Assembly: GCF_029963765.1 (NCBI RefSeq) | Contig: NZ_JALBYU010000017.1 | Coordinates: forward strand, 1 to 64,000 | Direction: 5' to 3' | Length of the DNA stretch: 64,000 nt | Source: Pseudomonas sp. UYIF39 | Lineage (GTDB): Bacteria > Pseudomonadota > Gammaproteobacteria > Pseudomonadales > Pseudomonadaceae | Shown: piece after piece, positions 44,745 to 54,474 of the stretch | How positions within the stretch are numbered: position 1 is the first letter of the stretch | Layout of the letters: the number at the start of each line of letters is the position of its first letter | Position numbers and translations under genes: made by a program | Notes under the pieces: generated by a model | Database searches by the model: none | Told to the model about the DNA's origin: nothing | The model's input: the letters and a program-made list of their open reading frames with translations, nothing else

Positions 44745-46892
44745 TTAACCGAAGAACCGCTGGCCGGTTTTGGCCATTTCACGCAGTTTTGCGGTCGGGT
44801 GGTACAGCGCGCCCAAATCAGCGTATTGGTCAGCCAGGGCAACGAACTCTGCAACACCGATCGAATCGATGTAGCGCAGCGCACCGCCACGGAATGGAGG
44901 GAAACCAATACCGTAGACCAGACCCATGTCGGCTTCGGCAGCGGTTTCGACGATGCCGCCTTCCAGGCAACGCACGGTTTCTAGGCACAGCGGGATCATC
45001 ATCCAGTTGATGATGTCTTCGTCGGTGACTTCACGCTGTTCGAAGACGATCGGCTTGAGCACTTCCAGTACCGACGGATCGGCGACTTTCTTCTGCTTGC
45101 CGCGCTTGTCGGTCTCGTAGGCGTAGAAGCCCTTGCCGTTCTTCTGGCCCAGGCGCTTGGCTTCGTACAGCACGTCGATGGCCGAACGACGGTCGTCTTT
45201 CATGCGGTCCGGGAAGCCTTCAGCCATCACGTCACGACCGTGGTGACCGGTGTCGATGCCGACCACGTCCATCAGGTATGCCGGGCCCATTGGCCAGCCG
45301 AATTTTTCCATGACCTTGTCGATACGGACGAAGTCCACACCGGCGCTGACCAGTTTGGCGAAACCGCCGAAGTACGGGAACAGCACGCGGTTGACCAGGA
45401 AGCCCGGGCAGTCGTTGACGACGATCGGGTTCTTGCCCATTTTCTTGGCGTAGGCAACGGTGGTGGCAACGGCCAGCTCGCTGGACTTCTCGCCACGGAT
45501 CACTTCTACCAGCGGCATCATGTGCACTGGGTTGAAGAAGTGCATGCCGACGAAGTTTTCCGGACGCTTGAGGGCTTTGGCCAGCAAGGTGATGGAAATG
45601 GTCGAGGTGTTGGACGCGAGGATGGTGTCCTCTTTGACCTTGCCTTCCACTTCAGCCAGAACGGCTTGCTTGACCTTAGGGTTCTCGACGACCGCTTCAA
45701 CCACCAGATCAACGTGACCGAAATCACCGTAGGACAAGGTAGGGCGAATGCCGTTAAGTACTTCGGCCATTTTCGCGGGGGTCATGCGACCTTTATCAAC
45801 GCGGCCTACCAGCAATTTGGCAGCTTCGGCCAGACCTTGCTCGATGCCGTGCTCGTTGATGTCTTTCATCAGGATCGGCGTCCCTTTGGAAGCCGACTGA
45901 TAAGCGATACCGCCACCCATGATGCCAGCGCCCAATACGGCAGCCTGCTTCACGTCTTTGGCGATTTCGTCGTAGGCCTTGGCCTTTTTCTTCAGCTCCT
46001 GATCGTTCAGGAACAGACCGATCAAGCTCTGCGCGGCAGAGGTCTTGGCCAGTTTGACGAAACCGTTGGCCTCGACTTCCAGCGCCTTGTCGCGACCGAA
46101 GTTCGCGGCTTTCTGGATGGTCTTGATCGCTTCGACCGGTGCCGGGTAGTTCGGGCCCGCTTGACCGGCCACGAAACCCTTGGCGGTTTCGAACGACATC
46201 ATTTGTTCGATGGCGTTGAGCTTGAGCTTTTCGAGCTTCGGCTGACGCTTGGCCTTGTAGTCGAACTCGCCGGAGATGGCGCGTTTGATCAGCTCCAGGG
46301 CCGCTTCCTGCAGCTTCTCGGGAGCAACCACTGCGTCGACTGCGCCAACTTTCAGCGCGTCATCAGGACGGTTTTCCTTGCCGGCGGCAATCCATTCGAT
46401 GGCGTTGTCGGCACCGATGATGCGCGGCAGGCGCACGGTACCGCCGAAGCCCGGGTAGATGCCCAGTTTGACTTCCGGCAGACCGATCTTCGCTTTGGTG
46501 GACATGACGCGGTAGTCCGCCGCCAGACACATTTCCAGACCGCCACCCAAGGCGATGCCGTTGATCGCGGCGACAGTCGGGACGTTGAGGTCTTCGAAAT
46601 CGCTGAAAATCTTGTTGGCTTCCAGGTTGCCAGCAACAAGCTCTGCATCAGGCAGCTTGAAGCTCTCGACAAATTCGGTGATGTCGGCGCCGACGATGAA
46701 CACGTCCTTGCCACTGCTGACGATCACACCCTTGATCGAAGCATCTGCCTTGATGGTGTCTACGGCCTGACGCAGTTCGTTCAGGGTTAGACGGTTGAAC
46801 TTGTTGACGGACTCACCCTTGAGGTCGAATTTCAATTCGACGATGCCACTTTCAAGAGCCTTAACCGTGATGGCTTTACCTTCGTAAATCAT
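44745..46892 (-). CDS. fadB: Multifunctional fatty-acid oxidation complex subunit FadB
   Basis: The 715-residue protein starts at ATG 46892; 35 upstream in-frame codons are not family-like. The N-terminal enoyl-CoA hydratase/isomerase domain (about 1-190) has GKDVFIVGADITEF, NGIALGGGLEMCLAADYR and GLPEVKLGIYPGFGGTVRLPR with the two catalytic Glu. The 3-hydroxyacyl-CoA dehydrogenase domain (about 310-715) has AAVLGAGIMGGGIAYQSASKG for NAD, ASNTSTISIT, FFNPVHMMPLVEVI with the catalytic His, and NDCPGFLVNRVLFPY. It is the first gene of fadBA, a PsrA target in P. aeruginosa. Confidence 0.97.
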   Translation of the reverse strand: MIYEGKAITVKALESGIVELKFDLKGESVNKFNRLTLNELRQAVDTIKADASIKGVIVSSGKDVFIVGADITEFVESFKLPDAELVAGNLEANKIFSDFEDLNVPTVAAINGIALGGGLEMCLAADYRVMSTKAKIGLPEVKLGIYPGFGGTVRLPRIIGADNAIEWIAAGKENRPDDALKVGAVDAVVAPEKLQEAALELIKRAISGEFDYKAKRQPKLEKLKLNAIEQMMSFETAKGFVAGQAGPNYPAPVEAIKTIQKAANFGRDKALEVEANGFVKLAKTSAAQSLIGLFLNDQELKKKAKAYDEIAKDVKQAAVLGAGIMGGGIAYQSASKGTPILMKDINEHGIEQGLAEAAKLLVGRVDKGRMTPAKMAEVLNGIRPTLSYGDFGHVDLVVEAVVENPKVKQAVLAEVEGKVKEDTILASNTSTISITLLAKALKRPENFVGMHFFNPVHMMPLVEVIRGEKSSELAVATTVAYAKKMGKNPIVVNDCPGFLVNRVLFPYFGGFAKLVSAGVDFVRIDKVMEKFGWPMGPAYLMDVVGIDTGHHGRDVMAEGFPDRMKDDRRSAIDVLYEAKRLGQKNGKGFYAYETDKRGKQKKVADPSVLEVLKPIVFEQREVTDEDIINWMMIPLCLETVRCLEGGIVETAAEADMGLVYGIGFPPFRGGALRYIDSIGVAEFVALADQYADLGALYHPTAKLREMAKTGQRFFG

Positions 46893-47428
46893 CAACTGAT
46901 CTCCACGATATGGAAGCTGAACAGTACACGCCGGACGCAGGCGAATGGCTCGGCAGGGACGTTTAACGTCAATGCTACGCCCATCCACCCGGCACACCCG
47001 CCAACGCGATAGTCGGGATTCTGTAGGAGCGGTCTGTAATACAAACGCTCAATTCATACGCCCGTTTGATTTGGGTACGTCACCTTCACGGAATTTCCGA
47101 CAATTGTCAATCGCCCAAAATACGGGTTGAAACGCGACTTTCCGGTCATTTCCGTACCGGGAAGCCCTGCAACACGCGGCTGCATGTGAGGCCATTCATA
47201 GGATCAATAGTTAGAAAAGTCGCCCTAATTCGCTGCAGCCTTTGTTTAACAAGCTACGCTGGCGGGACCTTGAGAAAAAACATGAACGCTTTTGGCGAAT
47301 GCCCAGCGTAAGATCAGCACACCGAATTACCGGCCTGCCTGGCCAACTCCAGCCCGATGATGATGTCGGGCTTTTTATTGCCTGTCTGCCGGACGTTTCG
47401 CGCTATTGCGGCGCGAAATTTCCGCGCT
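46893..47428. other. Long intergenic region upstream of fadB containing an orphan + strand terminator
   Basis: About 535 bases separate fadB from the convergent-side membrane-protein gene. It must hold the fadBA promoter on the minus strand. CAAACG (47042-47047) and CGTTTG (47063-47068) are PsrA-like halves but are 15 bases apart, against the usual 2-4. The plus strand from about 47170 ends in a good terminator (47351-47380) although no + strand gene precedes it, so a small RNA is possible. Only a 9-codon frame (47284-47311) with a weak ribosome site is visible. Confidence 0.4.
47351..47380 (+). terminator. Orphan Rho-independent terminator
   Basis: AGCCCGA (47351-47357) pairs with TCGGGCT (47366-47372) and is followed by TTTTATT. 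The nearest upstream + strand gene is far away (sulA); everything between is on the minus strand. It may end an unannotated small RNA starting in 47170-47300. Confidence 0.7.
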
Positions 47429-47866
47429 TTATGCCAGAGCCTTCAGCACCGCATCAATATCCTGCAAAACCGTCGCTTCGCCCTTCTCGCCCCAGTACAA
47501 CGTGATCATCTGCTTGTCTGCTTCGACCTTGTAAACGTTGTCTGGCAACTTTTCGAAATGAATCAGCAACGCCGGCTCCTCGCAGACCTCCTGCCACTGA
47601 TTGACCCACACACCCGGCGCTTTTTGCCAGTAACTCCAGCACGCCGGCCGATTGCCACGCCGCGGTCGATGGTACTGCGCGCAAGGGCTCGGCGGCTCCT
47701 GGCTCAGCCAGTGCGGCCAGTCCTGAGGCGCCAGTTGCATCGCCAATCCGATACGTCGCGCCTCCATGCGCAGGGCCATACGGCCGCTCTGGTGGCGCGA
47801 CGGTCGCAACCATGCCAGCGGACTCAGTACCACCAACAGGATTGACACCACTATCCAGACCGTCAT
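47429..47866 (-). CDS. Conserved membrane-anchored hypothetical protein
   Basis: The protein is 145 residues from ATG 47866. One N-terminal TM (MTVWIVVSILLVVLSPLAWLRPS, 1-20) is followed by a cytosolic basic stretch SGRMALRMEARRIGLAMQL. A globular part has YHRPRRGNRPACWSYWQKAPGVWVNQWQEV and a C-terminal KVEADKQMITLYWGEKGEA. The single helix plus short soluble domain recalls proteins sometimes labelled YajC-like in Pseudomonas, but I see no real YajC motif. It is divergent from the stress-protein gene. Function unknown. Confidence 0.7.
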   Translation of the reverse strand: MTVWIVVSILLVVLSPLAWLRPSRHQSGRMALRMEARRIGLAMQLAPQDWPHWLSQEPPSPCAQYHRPRRGNRPACWSYWQKAPGVWVNQWQEVCEEPALLIHFEKLPDNVYKVEADKQMITLYWGEKGEATVLQDIDAVLKALA

Positions 47867-47970
47867 ATCTGTACTCCCGATTCTTGATGAGCGCATTGAG
47901 TCACTTTGAAAACAATGCGCTTGAAACCAGCCATACTTACCAATATTGCAATCCTCAGGAGGAGCACCTC

Positions 47971-48408
47971 ATGCCCTACAACCACATTCTGGTCGCTGTA
48001 GATCTAACCGAAGAGTGCGATCCTGTAATCCACCGCGCTCGCGAACTGTCGGTGAGCAACGGGGCGAAGCTGTCTCTGGTGCACATTGTCGAGCCGATGG
48101 CCATGGCCTTTGGCGGCGACGTGCCCATGGACCTGTCACAACTGCAACAACAGCAGTTCGATCAGGCCAAGGAACGCCTGGACCGACTGATCGTGAAGTA
48201 TCCGGAACTCTCCAAGGAATACAGCCACCTGACCTACGGCCAGCCACGCCAGGAGATCCACCACCTGGCCAAGGAACAAACCTGCGACCTGATCGTGGTG
48301 GGCAGCCATGGCCGACACGGCCTGGCATTGCTGCTGGGCTCGACTGCCAATGACGTGCTGCACGGTGCGCCCTGTGATGTGCTCGCGGTGCGCCTGATCA
48401 AAAGCTAA
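47971..48408 (+). CDS. Universal stress protein (UspA family)
   Basis: The protein is 145 residues from ATG 47971 with AGGAGGAG upstream. The Usp fold is evident: YNHILVAVDLTEECDPVIHRARELS at the start, LVHIVEPMAMAF, and LIVVGSHGRHGLALLLGSTANDVLHGAPCDVLAV at the end. The G-x2-G-x9-G(S/T) nucleotide motif is present as GSHGRHGLALLLGST, so it may bind ATP. It is cytoplasmic. A bidirectional-looking terminator follows. Regulation is not readable from sequence; related genes respond to stationary phase or low oxygen. Confidence 0.92.
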   Translation: MPYNHILVAVDLTEECDPVIHRARELSVSNGAKLSLVHIVEPMAMAFGGDVPMDLSQLQQQQFDQAKERLDRLIVKYPELSKEYSHLTYGQPRQEIHHLAKEQTCDLIVVGSHGRHGLALLLGSTANDVLHGAPCDVLAVRLIKS

Positions 48409-48426
48409 ACCACAGCAGCTCCTACG

Positions 48427-48465
48427 AAAAGCCCGGCGCTCATCACTGAACGCCGGGCTTTTTTA
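48427..48465. terminator. Terminator between the usp gene and uup
   Basis: AAAAGCCCGGCG (48427-48438) pairs with CGCCGGGCTTTT (48451-48462), flanked by T-runs on both strands. It serves both convergent genes. Confidence 0.9.
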
Positions 48466-48477
48466 TAGCAGGATCAA

Positions 48478-50397
48478 TCAGGCATCCAGCTCGGCCCAGC
48501 GCTCGACCATCACTTCGAGTTCAGCCTGCAACTGCTCCAGCTGAGCGATCACTGCGGCAGTCTCGGCAGCAGGACGCTGATAGAAACCGGCATCGGCCAT
48601 TTGCGCCTCAACGGTAACGATCTGCTGTTCCATGGCTTCGATCTGACCCGGCAACATTTCCAGTTCACGCTGCAATTTGTAGCTGAGCTTCTTCTTCGCC
48701 ACCGGAGCTTCGACTACAGCAGCGACTGGCGCAGCTTCGGCCGTCACGACAGCGGAGGTCAGGTCGGCTTTGCCGGACTTGCTTTCGGTCACGCCCAACA
48801 GACGCGGCGAGCCGCCCTGACGCAGCCAGTCCTGATAACCACCGACGTATTCGCGAACCTTGCCTTCACCTTCGAAGACCAGGGTGCTGGTGACCACGTT
48901 GTCGAGGAATGCCCGGTCGTGGCTGACCATCAGCACGGTGCCGTTGAAGGTCAGCAAGACCTCTTCCAGCAACTCGAGGGTTTCAACGTCGAGGTCGTTG
49001 GTCGGTTCGTCGAGGACCAGCAGGTTCGCCGGCTTGCTGAACAGTTTCGCCAGCAACAGACGGGCACGCTCACCACCGGACAGCGCCTTCACCGGCGTGC
49101 GGGCACGCTGCGGGCTGAACAGGAAGTCGCCGAGGTAGCTCAGCACGTGGCGGCTCTGACCATCGATATCGATGAAGTCGCGACCTTCTGCGACGTTGTC
49201 GATTACGGTCTTTTCCAGGTCCAACTGATGGCGCAACTGGTCGAAGTAGGCCACGTCGATGCGCGTCCCCTCTTCCACTGTGCCGCTGGTTGGCTGCAGA
49301 CCGCTGAGCATCAGCTTCAGCAGTGTGGTCTTGCCGGTACCGTTGGCGCCAAGCAGACCGATACGGTCGCCGCGCGTCAGGACCATCGAGAAATCCTTGA
49401 TCAGGAACGGGCCACCCGGGTGAGCGAAGCTCACGTTGTCGAGGACCATCACCTGCTTGCCGGATTTGTCAGCGGTGTCCAGCTGAATGTTGGCCTTGCC
49501 GGTGCGCTCGCGACGTTCGCTGCGTTCAACGCGCAAGGCTTTCAATGCGCGGACGCGGCCTTCGTTACGGGTGCGACGGGCCTTGATGCCCTGGCGGATC
49601 CAGACTTCTTCCTGGGCCAGCTTTTTGTCGAACAGCGCGTTGGCGGTTTCTTCAGCGGCCAGCGACGCTTCTTTGTGCACGAGGAAACTGGCGTAGTCGC
49701 CGTTCCAGTCGATCAAGCCACCGCGATCCAGTTCGAGAATGCGGGTCGCGAGGTTCTGCAGGAATGAACGGTCGTGCGTGATGAACAGCACGGCGCCCTG
49801 GAAATCCTTCAGCGCTTCTTCAAGCCAGGCAATGGCACCGATGTCCAGGTGGTTGGTTGGTTCGTCGAGCAACAGCAGGTCCGGTTCGGAAACCAGGGCC
49901 TGAGCCAGCAGGACGCGACGACGCCAGCCGCCGGACAACTCGGCGAGGGTCTTGTCGGCCGGCAATTGCAGGCGGCTCAACGTGCTGTCGACCAATTGCT
50001 GCAAACGCCAGCCGTCACGGGCTTCGAGGTCGTGCTGGACGTGCATCAGTTTGTCCAGGTCGGCGTCGGTGACGATGTTCTGGCTGAGGTGGTGATACTG
50101 CGCGAGCAGCTCGCCGACACCGTCCAGGCCTTCAGCCACTACGTCGAACACAGTCCGCTCGTCGGCTACCGGCAATTCTTGCGGCAATTCGCCAATCTTG
50201 AGGCCTGGTGCGCGCCAAACGGAGCCGTCATCAGGCTTCTGGTCGCCCTTGACGAGCTTCATCATGCTGGACTTGCCAGTGCCATTGCGGCCGATGATGC
50301 ACACCCGCTCACCACGGGCGATCTGCCAGGACACCTTGTCCAACAACGGCATAGCGCCGAAAGCAAGGGACACATCGCTGAATTTGAGCAGGGTCAT
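48478..50397 (-). CDS. uup: ABC-F ATPase Uup
   Basis: The protein is 639 residues from ATG 50397. It has two ABC domains in tandem and no membrane segment: Walker A GRNGTGKSS and GANGTGKTT, signatures LSGGWRRRVLLAQAL and LSGGERARLLLAKLF, Walker B LLLLDEPTNHLD and LLVLDEPTNDLD. The P-site tRNA interaction linker (about 240-310) is Arg/Lys-rich (ARRTRNEGRVRALKALRVERSERRER in part). A C-terminal coiled-coil domain (about 560-635) is the DNA-binding Uup extension. ABC-F proteins act on the ribosome; Uup loss raises precise transposon excision in E. coli. Confidence 0.94.
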   Translation of the reverse strand: MTLLKFSDVSLAFGAMPLLDKVSWQIARGERVCIIGRNGTGKSSMMKLVKGDQKPDDGSVWRAPGLKIGELPQELPVADERTVFDVVAEGLDGVGELLAQYHHLSQNIVTDADLDKLMHVQHDLEARDGWRLQQLVDSTLSRLQLPADKTLAELSGGWRRRVLLAQALVSEPDLLLLDEPTNHLDIGAIAWLEEALKDFQGAVLFITHDRSFLQNLATRILELDRGGLIDWNGDYASFLVHKEASLAAEETANALFDKKLAQEEVWIRQGIKARRTRNEGRVRALKALRVERSERRERTGKANIQLDTADKSGKQVMVLDNVSFAHPGGPFLIKDFSMVLTRGDRIGLLGANGTGKTTLLKLMLSGLQPTSGTVEEGTRIDVAYFDQLRHQLDLEKTVIDNVAEGRDFIDIDGQSRHVLSYLGDFLFSPQRARTPVKALSGGERARLLLAKLFSKPANLLVLDEPTNDLDVETLELLEEVLLTFNGTVLMVSHDRAFLDNVVTSTLVFEGEGKVREYVGGYQDWLRQGGSPRLLGVTESKSGKADLTSAVVTAEAAPVAAVVEAPVAKKKLSYKLQRELEMLPGQIEAMEQQIVTVEAQMADAGFYQRPAAETAAVIAQLEQLQAELEVMVERWAELDA

Positions 50398-50610
50398 GAG
50401 CTTCTCCAAAAACCGGGGGCGCATTCTACCTGACTTGAGGCTTCAGAAGGCCGGCAATTTCAATGTCGAAGTACTCTGCATAACAAATGTTGCGATCTTG
50501 TGCCGACAGGCCGGCAAAGCTTTCGCCCCTTGCTGGCAAAAGGCTAAGCTACAGGCAACTCAGTGTTGGCATCGTCAACGCTTGTCGTGATTTCTCTGTT
50601 CGGACGTCTC

Positions 50611-52539
50611 ATGCGCAGTCGCCTTTTTGGTCTTTTATCCTGTTTTCTTCTTTCTGCCACTGCCATCCAAACAGCACAGGCGGTGGACCTGTCTACCCAG
50701 CGTCAATATTACGATGAAGCCAAGCGTGCCCTGGCCAAGGGTGATACAGGTCCTTACTTCCGTTACAGCCAGGCTCTTAGTGATTACCCGTTGGAGCCTT
50801 ATCTTGCGTATGACGAACTGACCGCACGCCTGAAAACCGCGAGCAACGCCGAAATCGAGAAATTCCTCGCCGAACACGGCGACCTGCCGCAAGCCAACTG
50901 GATGAAACTTCGCTGGTTGCGCTGGCTGGCCGATCGCGGCGACTGGCAGACCTTCGTCAAGTACTACGACCCCAAGCTCAATTTCACCGAACTGGACTGC
51001 CTGAACGCGCAGTATCAGATCGGGCATAACCAGAAAACTGAAGGTTATGCCAACGCCAATAAACTTTGGCTGACCGGAAAATCCCAACCCGCCGCGTGCG
51101 ATGCGCTGTTCGGGCAATGGGCCGCCGAAGGCCAGTTGACCGAGCAAAAACGCTGGGAACGCACCAAACTTGCCGCCCAAGCGCGCAACTATCCGCTGGC
51201 CAACAGCCTGGTCAACGGCCTGACCACCCTCGCCCCTCGTGGTCGTTTGCTGATGGATGTGGCGCAGAAACCCGAACTGCTCAACCAGCCGTCGCGCTTC
51301 ACCCCGGCCGACGAACCGATGTCTGACATCGTCAGCCTCGGCCTGCGGCGCTTGGCCAAGCAAGACCCGGACAAGGCCATGGAGCTGCTCGACGGTTATG
51401 CCAGCAGCATGCACTTCTCTCGTGATGAGAAAGTGGCCATCGCCAGGGAAATCGGGCTGACCCTCGCACGACGTTTTGACAGCCGCGCGCTGGACGTGAT
51501 GACCAAGTACGACCCGGAACTGCGTGATAACACGGTTTCCGAATGGCGTTTACGTCTGCTGCTGCGCCTGGCCCGCTGGGACGATGCCTATCAGTTGACC
51601 CGCCGCCTGCCGCCGGATCTGGCGACCACCAATCGCTGGCGTTATTGGCAGGCCCGCAGCCTGGAACTGGCGCAGCCGCAGAACCCGGAAGCGCAGACGC
51701 TTTATAAGGGCCTCGCCCGCGAACGTGATTTTTATGGGTTCCTCGCGGCGGATCGCTCGCAGTTGCCCTACTCGCTGATCAACAAACCGCTGGTGCTCAG
51801 CCAGGCGCTGATCAACAAGGTCCGCAATACCCCAGGCGTGCGTCGGGCGCTCGAGTTTCACGCTCGCGGACAGATCGTCGATGGTCGCCGCGAGTGGTAC
51901 CACGTCAGCCGCCACTTCAGCCGCGACGAAATGGTCGCCCAGGCGAAACTGGCCTACGACCTGAAATGGTATTTCCCGGCGATCCGCACCATCAGTCAGG
52001 CGCAGTACTGGGACGACCTGGACATCCGCTTCCCGATGGCCCACCGCGAAACCCTCGTGCGCGAAGCCAAGGTTCGCGGCTTGCATTCGAGCTGGGTGTT
52101 CGCCATCACCCGCCAGGAAAGTGCGTTCATGGACGACGCCCGTTCCGGCGTCGGCGCCAGCGGCCTGATGCAACTGATGCCCGGCACTGCCAAAGAAACT
52201 GCGCGCAAGTTCAGCATTCCACTGGCCTCGCCGCAGCAAGTGCTCGATCCGGACAAAAACATCCAGCTCGGTGCCGCTTACCTGAGCCAGGTCCACAGCC
52301 AGTTCAACGGCAACCGCGTCCTCGCCTCTGCCGCCTACAACGCCGGCCCAGGGCGCGTGCGTCAGTGGCTGCGCGGGGCGGACCACCTGAGCTTCGACGT
52401 CTGGGTGGAAAGTATCCCGTTCGACGAAACCCGCCAGTACGTGCAGAACGTGCTGTCGTACTCGGTGATCTACGGCCAGAAGCTCAACTCACCGCAGCCG
52501 CTGGTGGATTGGCATGAACGCTACTTTGACGATCAATAA
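50611..52539 (+). CDS. slt: Soluble lytic murein transglycosylase
   Basis: The protein is 642 residues from ATG 50611. The signal peptide is 1-28 (LSATAIQTAQA/VDL). A long superhelical U-domain of tandem helices (about 30-470) precedes the catalytic SLT domain (about 490-620). The catalytic Glu lies in FAITRQESAFM, followed by SGVGASGLMQLMPGTAKETAR and SAAYNAGPGRVRQWLRG. This periplasmic enzyme cleaves the MurNAc-GlcNAc bond to 1,6-anhydro products, substrates for the recycling step carried out by NagZ in this same window. A terminator follows. Confidence 0.96.
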   Translation: MRSRLFGLLSCFLLSATAIQTAQAVDLSTQRQYYDEAKRALAKGDTGPYFRYSQALSDYPLEPYLAYDELTARLKTASNAEIEKFLAEHGDLPQANWMKLRWLRWLADRGDWQTFVKYYDPKLNFTELDCLNAQYQIGHNQKTEGYANANKLWLTGKSQPAACDALFGQWAAEGQLTEQKRWERTKLAAQARNYPLANSLVNGLTTLAPRGRLLMDVAQKPELLNQPSRFTPADEPMSDIVSLGLRRLAKQDPDKAMELLDGYASSMHFSRDEKVAIAREIGLTLARRFDSRALDVMTKYDPELRDNTVSEWRLRLLLRLARWDDAYQLTRRLPPDLATTNRWRYWQARSLELAQPQNPEAQTLYKGLARERDFYGFLAADRSQLPYSLINKPLVLSQALINKVRNTPGVRRALEFHARGQIVDGRREWYHVSRHFSRDEMVAQAKLAYDLKWYFPAIRTISQAQYWDDLDIRFPMAHRETLVREAKVRGLHSSWVFAITRQESAFMDDARSGVGASGLMQLMPGTAKETARKFSIPLASPQQVLDPDKNIQLGAAYLSQVHSQFNGNRVLASAAYNAGPGRVRQWLRGADHLSFDVWVESIPFDETRQYVQNVLSYSVIYGQKLNSPQPLVDWHERYFDDQ

Positions 52540-52569
52540 CCGGTAATGCCGGTTATGTAGGCGCTAACG

Positions 52570-52669
52570 GAGCCTGCGATCTTTTGATCTTGTCCTAAAA
52601 AATGCCCGCATCGAGTGATGCGGGCATTTTTGTTTGTGGTTCAAAGCAAGATCAAAAGATCGCAGCCTC
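52570..52669. repeat. Inverted pair of GATCTTTTGATCTT-type repeats around the slt terminator
   Basis: GAGCCTGCGATCTTTTGATCTTG (52570-52592) and its reverse complement with one mismatch at 52647-52669 flank the terminator hairpin. This is a second family of Pseudomonas intergenic palindromes, distinct from the GTGGGAGC type. Confidence 0.75.
52595..52635 (+). terminator. Terminator after slt
   Basis: AATGCCCGCATC (52601-52612) pairs with GATGCGGGCATT (52617-52628), with A-rich left and T-rich right flanks. It can also serve the convergent ABC gene. Confidence 0.9.
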
Positions 52670-52686
52670 GTTTCACTCGACAGCTC

Positions 52687-54474
52687 CTACTGATGAAGAT
52701 CGAGTTCGGCCTTACCGTCACTGAACTGCAACGCCGCCAACCGCGCATACAGCGCGTTGCTCGCAATCAATTCCTGATGCGTCCCCACCGCAACCAGTTG
52801 CCCTTGGTCCATCACCGCGATCCGGTCAGCGTTTTTCACCGTGGCCAGCCGGTGGGCGATGACCAGCGTGGTGCGGTTTTTCATCAGGCTCGGCAGGGCT
52901 TGCTGGATCAGGTGTTCGCTCTGGGCATCAAGGGCGCTGGTGGCTTCGTCCAGTAGCAGAATCGGCGCGTCCACCAGCAATGCCCGGGCGATGGCCAGGC
53001 GTTGGCGCTGACCGCCGGACAAACCGAGGCCACCGTCGCCGAGGTGGGTCTGGTAGCCGTTGGGCATTTGTTCTATGAAGTCGTGGGCGTAAGCGATTTT
53101 CGCCGCTTCCTGAACCTGGGCCAGGGTTGCTGTCGGATTGCCGTAGCGGATGTTCTCTTCGATGCTGCCAAAGAACAGCGCCGGGGATTGCGAGACCAGG
53201 GCGAAGCAGCGGCGCAGGTCCAACGGATCGAGCTGAGTCAGCGGCACGCCATCGAGCAGGATGCGTCCTTCGGCCGGGTCGTAAAACCGCAGCAGCAAGT
53301 CATACACCGTCGACTTGCCGGCACCGGACGGCCCGACCAATGCGAGGGTTTCACCGGCATTGATCGTCAGACTCAAACCATCGACCGCGTAGCTTTCGGG
53401 ACGCGAGGGGTAGGAAAAGCGCACGTCTTGCAGCACCAGGTCACCCTTCACCCGTTCAGGCAAGGTCACCAGGCCAGTGGTCGGTGGCCGGATGATGTTC
53501 TCCGAGCGCAGCAACTCGGCTATCCGTTCGGCGGCGCCGGCGGCACGCTGCAGTTCGCCGATCACTTCGCTCAACGTGCCGAATGCGCTGCCAACAATCA
53601 GGCTGTAAAACACAAACGCCGCCAGCTCACCCGCGGAAATCCGCCCGGCGATGACATCCATTCCACCGACCCAGAGCATCACTCCGACCGCGCCAAGCAC
53701 CAGTACGATCACCAGAGTTATCAACCAGGCTCGCTGGAAGATCCGCTTGCGAGCGGTGTTGAAGGCCTCCTCTACCGTTGCGGCAAAGCGCTGCTCATCC
53801 TGGACCTGATGGTTGTAGGCCTGCACGGTTTTGATCTGGCCCAGGGTTTCGGAAACATAGCTGCCGATATCGGCAATCCGGTCCTGGCTCAGGCGTGACA
53901 GGCTACGCACCCGACGGCCGAAGATCAGGATCGGCGCGATCACCAACGGCAACGCGACCACCACGATGCTGGTGAGCTTGGGGTTGGTGATAAACAACAG
54001 GACGATCCCGCCGATCACCATCAACAGATTGCGCAAAAACAGCGACAGGGAAGAGCCGATCACCGATTGCAGCAGCGTGGTGTCAGCGGTCAACCGCGAC
54101 TGGATCTCGGAGCTGCGGTTGTCTTCGTAGAATCCTGGGTGCAGATAAATCAGATGATTGAACACCTGACGACGGATGTCCGCGACAACGCGTTCGCCGA
54201 TCCATGAGACCAGGTAAAAACGCGCGAAGGTGCCAATCGCCAACCCGACCACCAGCAACATGAACAAGCCGATGGACTGGTTGAGCAAATGCGGCGACTG
54301 GGTCATGAAACCCTGATCCACCAGCAGGCGAATCCCCTGCCCCATGGACAAGGTGATGCCCGCCGTGACGATCAATGCGAGCAAGGCACCGACGGCCGGC
54401 CAGCGATAAGGCGCGATGAAACGCAGGGCCAGGCGCATGGCACGCCGTTGACGGGAAGAGAGGATGGAGATCAT
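52687..54474 (-). CDS. MsbA-like ABC exporter (fused permease and ATPase)
   Basis: The protein is 595 residues from ATG 54474; a TTG four codons upstream is weaker. Six TM helices (about 20-300) form a type 1 exporter fold. An ATPase domain follows with Walker A VGPSGAGKST, Q-loop LVSQSPALFFGSI, signature LGLSGGQRQRLAIARAL, Walker B ILLLDEATSALD and H-loop VIAHRLATV. It acts as a homodimer. The substrate is not readable: relatives include lipid A flippases and multidrug pumps. A dedicated msbA is usually elsewhere in Pseudomonas next to the kdo/waa genes, so this is probably a paralogue. It is monocistronic. Confidence 0.9.
   Translation of the reverse strand: MISILSSRQRRAMRLALRFIAPYRWPAVGALLALIVTAGITLSMGQGIRLLVDQGFMTQSPHLLNQSIGLFMLLVVGLAIGTFARFYLVSWIGERVVADIRRQVFNHLIYLHPGFYEDNRSSEIQSRLTADTTLLQSVIGSSLSLFLRNLLMVIGGIVLLFITNPKLTSIVVVALPLVIAPILIFGRRVRSLSRLSQDRIADIGSYVSETLGQIKTVQAYNHQVQDEQRFAATVEEAFNTARKRIFQRAWLITLVIVLVLGAVGVMLWVGGMDVIAGRISAGELAAFVFYSLIVGSAFGTLSEVIGELQRAAGAAERIAELLRSENIIRPPTTGLVTLPERVKGDLVLQDVRFSYPSRPESYAVDGLSLTINAGETLALVGPSGAGKSTVYDLLLRFYDPAEGRILLDGVPLTQLDPLDLRRCFALVSQSPALFFGSIEENIRYGNPTATLAQVQEAAKIAYAHDFIEQMPNGYQTHLGDGGLGLSGGQRQRLAIARALLVDAPILLLDEATSALDAQSEHLIQQALPSLMKNRTTLVIAHRLATVKNADRIAVMDQGQLVAVGTHQELIASNALYARLAALQFSDGKAELDLHQ

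Noticed and set aside
47042..47068. PsrA operator upstream of fadB
   Set aside because: The halves CAAACG and CGTTTG are 15 bases apart, outside the 2-4 spacing of known sites, so I did not call it.
47284..47311. Nine-codon frame before the orphan terminator
   Set aside because: Too short and with a weak ribosome site to support a gene.
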